Below are positions 60,601 to 64,000 of a stretch of 64,000 nucleotides of DNA, one piece after another. The stretch covers positions 2,851,205-2,915,204 of the forward strand of contig OX422197.1 of NCBI GenBank assembly GCA_949130485.1, written 5' to 3'. The notes beneath the pieces were generated by a model that was not told where the DNA came from, did no database searches, and was given only the letters and a program-made list of their open reading frames with translations. This DNA comes from Agelas oroides (Eukaryota; Porifera; Demospongiae; Agelasida; Agelasidae). Both the position numbers and the translations under genes were made by a program. Every line of letters starts with the position of its first letter. Position 1 is the stretch's first letter.

Positions 60601-62056
60601 AGGATTTGAGAGGAACAGTGTCACGTTATTTACTGTTGTTTCTTGTGGGGCAACAACATTGCTGAAAGTATAGTTAATAGGTGTTGCACCTCTTAAATCA
60701 GTTTCAAACTGATTGGCTGACCCAAACAGTTGTATATTGGGTAGACCAATGCGCTGTGTTGGAAAGCTCAGAAAAGAGAGCTCAACACTGGTGAATGTCA
60801 TCATTGGATTTGTAATAAAGGCAATCAAGAAATCTGTCCTATTCTGCCTCCACCATGTGAGGAACATTCGGACATCAGTGGTACTGTTGAGGTTGGGGGC
60901 AGTAGGTCCTGGGTTGTTATCAACAATTACGATATCTCTTCCAGTACATGTTATTTCAGGTGGACCATTAAAGGCTGTCAAACAGTTTGGGGAACTCCCA
61001 ATCATGTTGAATATTGAAGGACGTGTTAAGGTGACAAAGTTGGGGTTCACTGGAGGAGAAGAGAAGTACAAGTAAAGCCTGTCATGGATCAAGTTCATGG
61101 TTATCAAAAATAATCAGGTGTATCTTGCACCATTCACTGTAGAGACAAACTCCAAGCTTCCTCCATAAAGCTCATGGCTACTGGAAATATGTGCTACTTT
61201 ATGGAGGAAGCCCCACATTTACCAACAAGTGTTGCAGTGTGTATAACATGTAGCATGTATTGTGTATCATTGGGAGTTTGTTTTTCATGACCAAGCATGT
61301 TGTGCTCTGTCGTAGTGTGCTGTATGGCCTATGTGTCCGTGGTACTCTGATCACGTGTTACATACTGTTTTCGTACACTGGTAGATGATGAATATGATGA
61401 CTCGAGTCCTTTAACACTATGCTTACAGCTTCTTGCTTCGTGTTGGAAATAAAGAGATTTTGAGACGAATAAGAGGAAAGTAAAAAGTCCAGCAGTCGCC
61501 GGAAATCAAATCTAAAACACCTGGCTTGTGCAGTCAGTGCTCTGCCACTGAGCTACGACAACTGGACAACCCTCACAAGCCTCTATGTGTACTGCACAGG
61601 TAGTACTGAGCTGCCTCAGTCATGCACACACCTAGCTCAGTGGCAGAGCACTGGGTGCACAAGCCAGCTAGGTGTCCTCGGTTCAATTCCCGCGACTGTT
61701 GGCCTTTTCACTTTCCTCTACAAGTATTTCATCTCAGAGCATCTCAAATTGTTCTTCGACACTGCACTGAATCAAAGGAACTTCTACTACATGTACCTCT
61801 GCACATAGACCATTAACAAGGGTAAATTTGGCATTTTAGCTACCAGTCTGTCTCAAGTGGTCAATTCTGGATGATAAGCTACGGTGTTGCTCTTCACAAC
61901 TGCCACAATATGTATAATGGTTAGCTGCACAAGTTGGCCCCCTAGACCTTCAGTTTTTTGCTGATTCACCTTACCTTCTGTTCCTCCCTGACATTGTGCG
62001 AATACTGCAGTCCTTATGAGCAAGGGAATAGCAGCTAGGATCAGTGCAAGATACAT
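57679..62056 (-). CDS. Ig-domain single-pass receptor, complete, 4 exons
   Basis: Exons 62056-61975, 61049-60189, 60104-60003 and 57971-57679 join in frame to 445 residues; all three introns are phase 1. Exon 1 is a signal peptide (MYLALILAAIPLLIRTAVFA). Exon 2 encodes an unrecognised N-terminal domain ending WFFLSEIRVC, possibly beta-sandwich. It also carries one Ig-like domain (VLNCTVSVAGVFEWRWRKE, then LRSTDAGNYTCEV). Exon 3 is a Pro/Thr/Gly stalk. Exon 4 carries the membrane helix (VLSTILVACVSAVIHIAVCV) and a short tail with two tyrosines in Yxx-hydrophobic context (AVYEEV, AYSSL), possible SH2-domain docking sites. A surface recognition or adhesion role is inferred. The large last intron contains a reverse transcriptase fragment and a tRNA-derived SINE. 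Confidence 0.83.
58425..58500 (-). mobile_element. tRNA-derived SINE
   Basis: Read on the minus strand: GTGGCTCAGTGGCAGAGCAC (box A-like) and GGGTTC (box B-like). The tRNA body is followed by a GCCTTTTCACTTTCCTCTA tail shared with the copies near 61500 and 61700. Confidence 0.6.
58678..58960 (-). mobile_element. Reverse transcriptase fragment
   Basis: The minus-strand frame contains IPMGTDCAPF and, 30 residues later, CRYIDDLLTLNN, the fingers/palm motifs of a retroelement reverse transcriptase including the catalytic YIDD. From memory the flanking wording resembles Penelope-like enzymes. It is truncated at both ends, with stops around it. It lies in the last intron of the Ig receptor gene. 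Confidence 0.7.
59000..59980. other. Intron sequence of the Ig receptor gene
   Basis: No exon or recognisable element apart from a solo end (GTGGGGCTGCTGAGGCTCACCCCA) of the GGGGCGAG-type element near 59430. Confidence 0.5.
61480..61570 (-). mobile_element. tRNA-derived SINE
   Basis: On the minus strand GTAGCTCAGTGGCAGAGCAC followed by a box B-like GATTTGATTTCC, then a GGACTTTTTACTTTCCTCTT tail. It lies in intron 1 of the Ig receptor gene, next to a similar copy in the opposite orientation. Confidence 0.6.
61628..61725 (+). mobile_element. tRNA-derived SINE, opposite orientation
   Basis: CTAGCTCAGTGGCAGAGCAC and GGTTCAATTCCCGCG are clear A and B boxes. The tRNA part is followed by GCCTTTTCACTTTCCTCTA. 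It does not fold as an intact tRNA with a 3' acceptor pairing, so it is called a SINE rather than a tRNA gene. Confidence 0.62.
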
Positions 62057-62261
62057 CCTCTATGTAGATCTGAGTGTGGAGCAAAGTGAGATTCTCCAGC
62101 ACATGCACAAACTGCCACTCACGTGAATTTGTCTTAGGCAATGTCAACAAGTTTATGTAGTAGAACCAAAGTGCACTTGAGTTATTCTGTGAATCCATTC
62201 AAGGCCACATGACCCATGATTGCTGTTATTGACAGAACATCCTGGATCACTAGTATGTTAG

Positions 62262-62349
62262 CCTTGTTCCCAGGCCTTACCTGTCTCCAGGTTTTGATCA
62301 CTTGCAGTATGTGAAAACTGGAGATCAGGGAGGCCTGGGAATGAGGCTT
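62262..62349. mobile_element. Fold-back element related to the TAGYCTCG family
   Basis: TAGCCTTGTTCCCAGGCCTT against AGGCCTGGGAATGAGGCTTA, with internal TTTTGATCACTTGCAG hairpin parts also found at 22932-23047. The target duplication is not evident. Confidence 0.65.
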
Positions 62350-62492
62350 AGCATTACTGGATATGCAACTTTCAAGGCTTTAAAATACAAACAGGGTAAC
62401 ACATCAGTCACCATTGTACAGTAGCTAGTTATTAAGTTACTACATGAATCAGTACATTACTTGGTAACTAGCAAGATAAGGTCAATGTGGAG

Positions 62493-64000
62493 CTACTGCT
62501 GCAGTGGAAGTGAAGAATATGCACGATTCTGCTTCATTTCAAGCACTTCATTCCCTTCATTCACTTCTTCATATACAGCTTCAGTTTTAACAGTATTGAC
62601 ATCTCCTGCACTGTGTGTCGTATGGTTGGTCTTCTTAGTCTTACTGTAGTACACACAGACTGCGATATGTATCACTGCTGAGACACAGGCCACTAGTATA
62701 GCAGAGAGGACAGAGGCCACTGCAGTGGTAGTGGTACATGTACATTCAGTAGTGCACGAACACAGTTGATTATCAGGATCGATGTGTGAAGGAGACATCC
62801 CAGCTGAAATCGCAAATGTCATTAGAGAGGTGACATAATGCTTCATTCCATATCATGAGAAAAGCATGTGTGAAAACCATGTGTACTTGTACTGAAAATG
62901 TGATGCCAATTGTAGTAGTAGGAGCGTATGAGCTGCACGAAGACAGTGAAAGTAATATCTAACTCACATTGAGTGACTGACATTACAATCACCAAGCCTA
63001 TCCTGGTTGAATCACTGACTAACCTTGCTGTGTTCATGATGTGACTTTTGAGTGTAAGGCCAATTTGGCAGCAGGACAGCCTTTATCTACTATAAGGTGT
63101 AAAAATTATAGCAGTGTAATCTGCTCTGCTCAGGCTCACTTGATGGAGTGGCTTTTTAAGTTTAATCTAGCTCTATATAAGGCCAATTTGACTCCTTTAT
63201 TGTAGCGTTGGATCAGCATACATGAAATTGATATTGTAAGCTGAACTGAAACTGTACTCTACCTAAACCATCAATCACTGAATAAATGCTAACAATTGTG
63301 CATTACATGTATGGAAAATCAACGAATCACATCTCCCTGAAATAAGCTCGTTATGATAAGTCACCCACTGCACAAGATGCAACAGTAGATTAGCAATAGT
63401 GATTGCACATACCAATATGAATGTTTGCTACAAACCTGTAGATTCACTTGTGATAATAGTGGTATCTGCAGTTCCTCCAGTAGGCCGATTGCCAGGTATC
63501 AATGTCAGCACAGCTGCTCCCTCCTTGCCTTCCACCTGACAGATGTATGTCCCAGAGTCGGCCCTCTCCAACTGGTAGACGGTCAGGTTGACTACCTGGC
63601 TTAGGCGTATGGTACCATCAACATTCTGAGCCAAATGATATCCCCTGCCATTCTCTATTGTGTACTTTGAAGTGTTCTTAAGGTGATGGTGACTACCTCC
63701 AATTTCTCTCCACCATGTGGGGTTGTTCACAGACCTCAGGTAGCCATACACTTCACAAGTCAGCATCACCCCTCCATCATCAGTGCACCCAGTTTGCTGT
63801 ACATCCACAGCCACTGTGGGAAAGGATTCTCATAATCATTTAGAACATACACATAGATCTGCTATGATTCATCCTCACCAGGAAGCACTAGCTCCACTGT
63901 TCTTGACTGGTAGTTACTCTGATTTTGGTGTCTCACTTCACAGGTGTAGTTACCAGCATCAGTGCTCCTTAACTGAGAGATAGTTAGTTTACTGGTTCTT
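62493..64000 (-). CDS. Second Ig-domain receptor gene, 3' part (runs off the window)
   Basis: Exons 64000-63879 (Ig-domain end, nearly identical to the Ig part of the neighbouring gene's exon 2), 63813-63436 (a second, different Ig domain: CTDDGGVMLTCEVYGYL, LERADSGTYICQVEG, then a Thr-rich stalk) and 62803-62493 (membrane helix and tail). All junctions are phase 1. The tail sequence is identical to that of the downstream gene, including AVYEEV and AYSSL, while the juxtamembrane start differs (AGMSPSHIDPDNQLC). So this receptor has an extra Ig domain but the same signalling end. The 5' part is outside the window. Confidence 0.82.

Noticed and set aside
61628..61700. Functional tRNA gene
   Set aside because: The A and B boxes are good, but no proper acceptor-stem pairing is visible and similar sequences recur nearby with a common non-tRNA tail, so a SINE fits better.

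Overview
The window is animal nuclear DNA. Genes have many short exons with GT-AG introns and lie on both strands. There are dense microsatellites, minisatellites and short inverted-repeat transposons, and no operons or Shine-Dalgarno signals. The gene set (mitoribosomal mS40, cohesin SMC1, a SEFIR receptor, Ig-domain receptors with short tyrosine-bearing tails, a large ankyrin protein) fits an early-branching metazoan. A sponge is my best guess, by inference only. I assembled gene models by hand from splice signals and reading-frame phase; where stated, every junction is phase-consistent.

Layout. 1-971: 64-bp minisatellite. 2095-4611 (+): complete seven-exon mS40/MRPS18B gene. 4860-31010 (-): 25 phase-consistent exons of a large ankyrin-repeat protein, tail to tail with mS40. 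One of its coding exons carries a 643-bp inverted-repeat transposon with a perfect 9-bp target duplication. A complete six-exon gene on the other strand (8005-17266, +), with a transposase-like DNA-binding N-terminus and a coiled-coil C-terminus, lies inside one of its introns. 31904-33811 and 36622-37908 (-): two intronless, recently duplicated receptor genes. One has a SEFIR (IL-17-receptor-type) signalling domain; the other stops just after its membrane helix. 38.2-42.1 kb: minisatellite and a degenerate satellite. 44983-46140 (-): the last five exons of an unrecognised conserved-looking gene. 46931-47446 (+): a small protein with a myristoylation-type N-terminus. 50301-55468 (+): the first ten exons of SMC1, about a quarter of the protein; the rest is not found in the remaining 8.5 kb. 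55.5-57.4 kb: a nest of transposons. 57679-62056 (-): a complete four-exon Ig-domain receptor gene. 62493-64000 (-): the 3' part of a second receptor with nearly the same membrane/tail exon.

The most notable signals are: a mobile family with ends TAGYCTCG and 9-bp target duplications, seen repeatedly and once inside a coding exon; CA-repeat tracts that directly form 3' splice sites of the ankyrin gene; the nested gene that looks like a domesticated transposase DNA-binding domain; the signalling/decoy-like SEFIR receptor pair; the Ig receptor cluster built of phase-1 exons; and the SMC1 gene that stops at a transposon nest.
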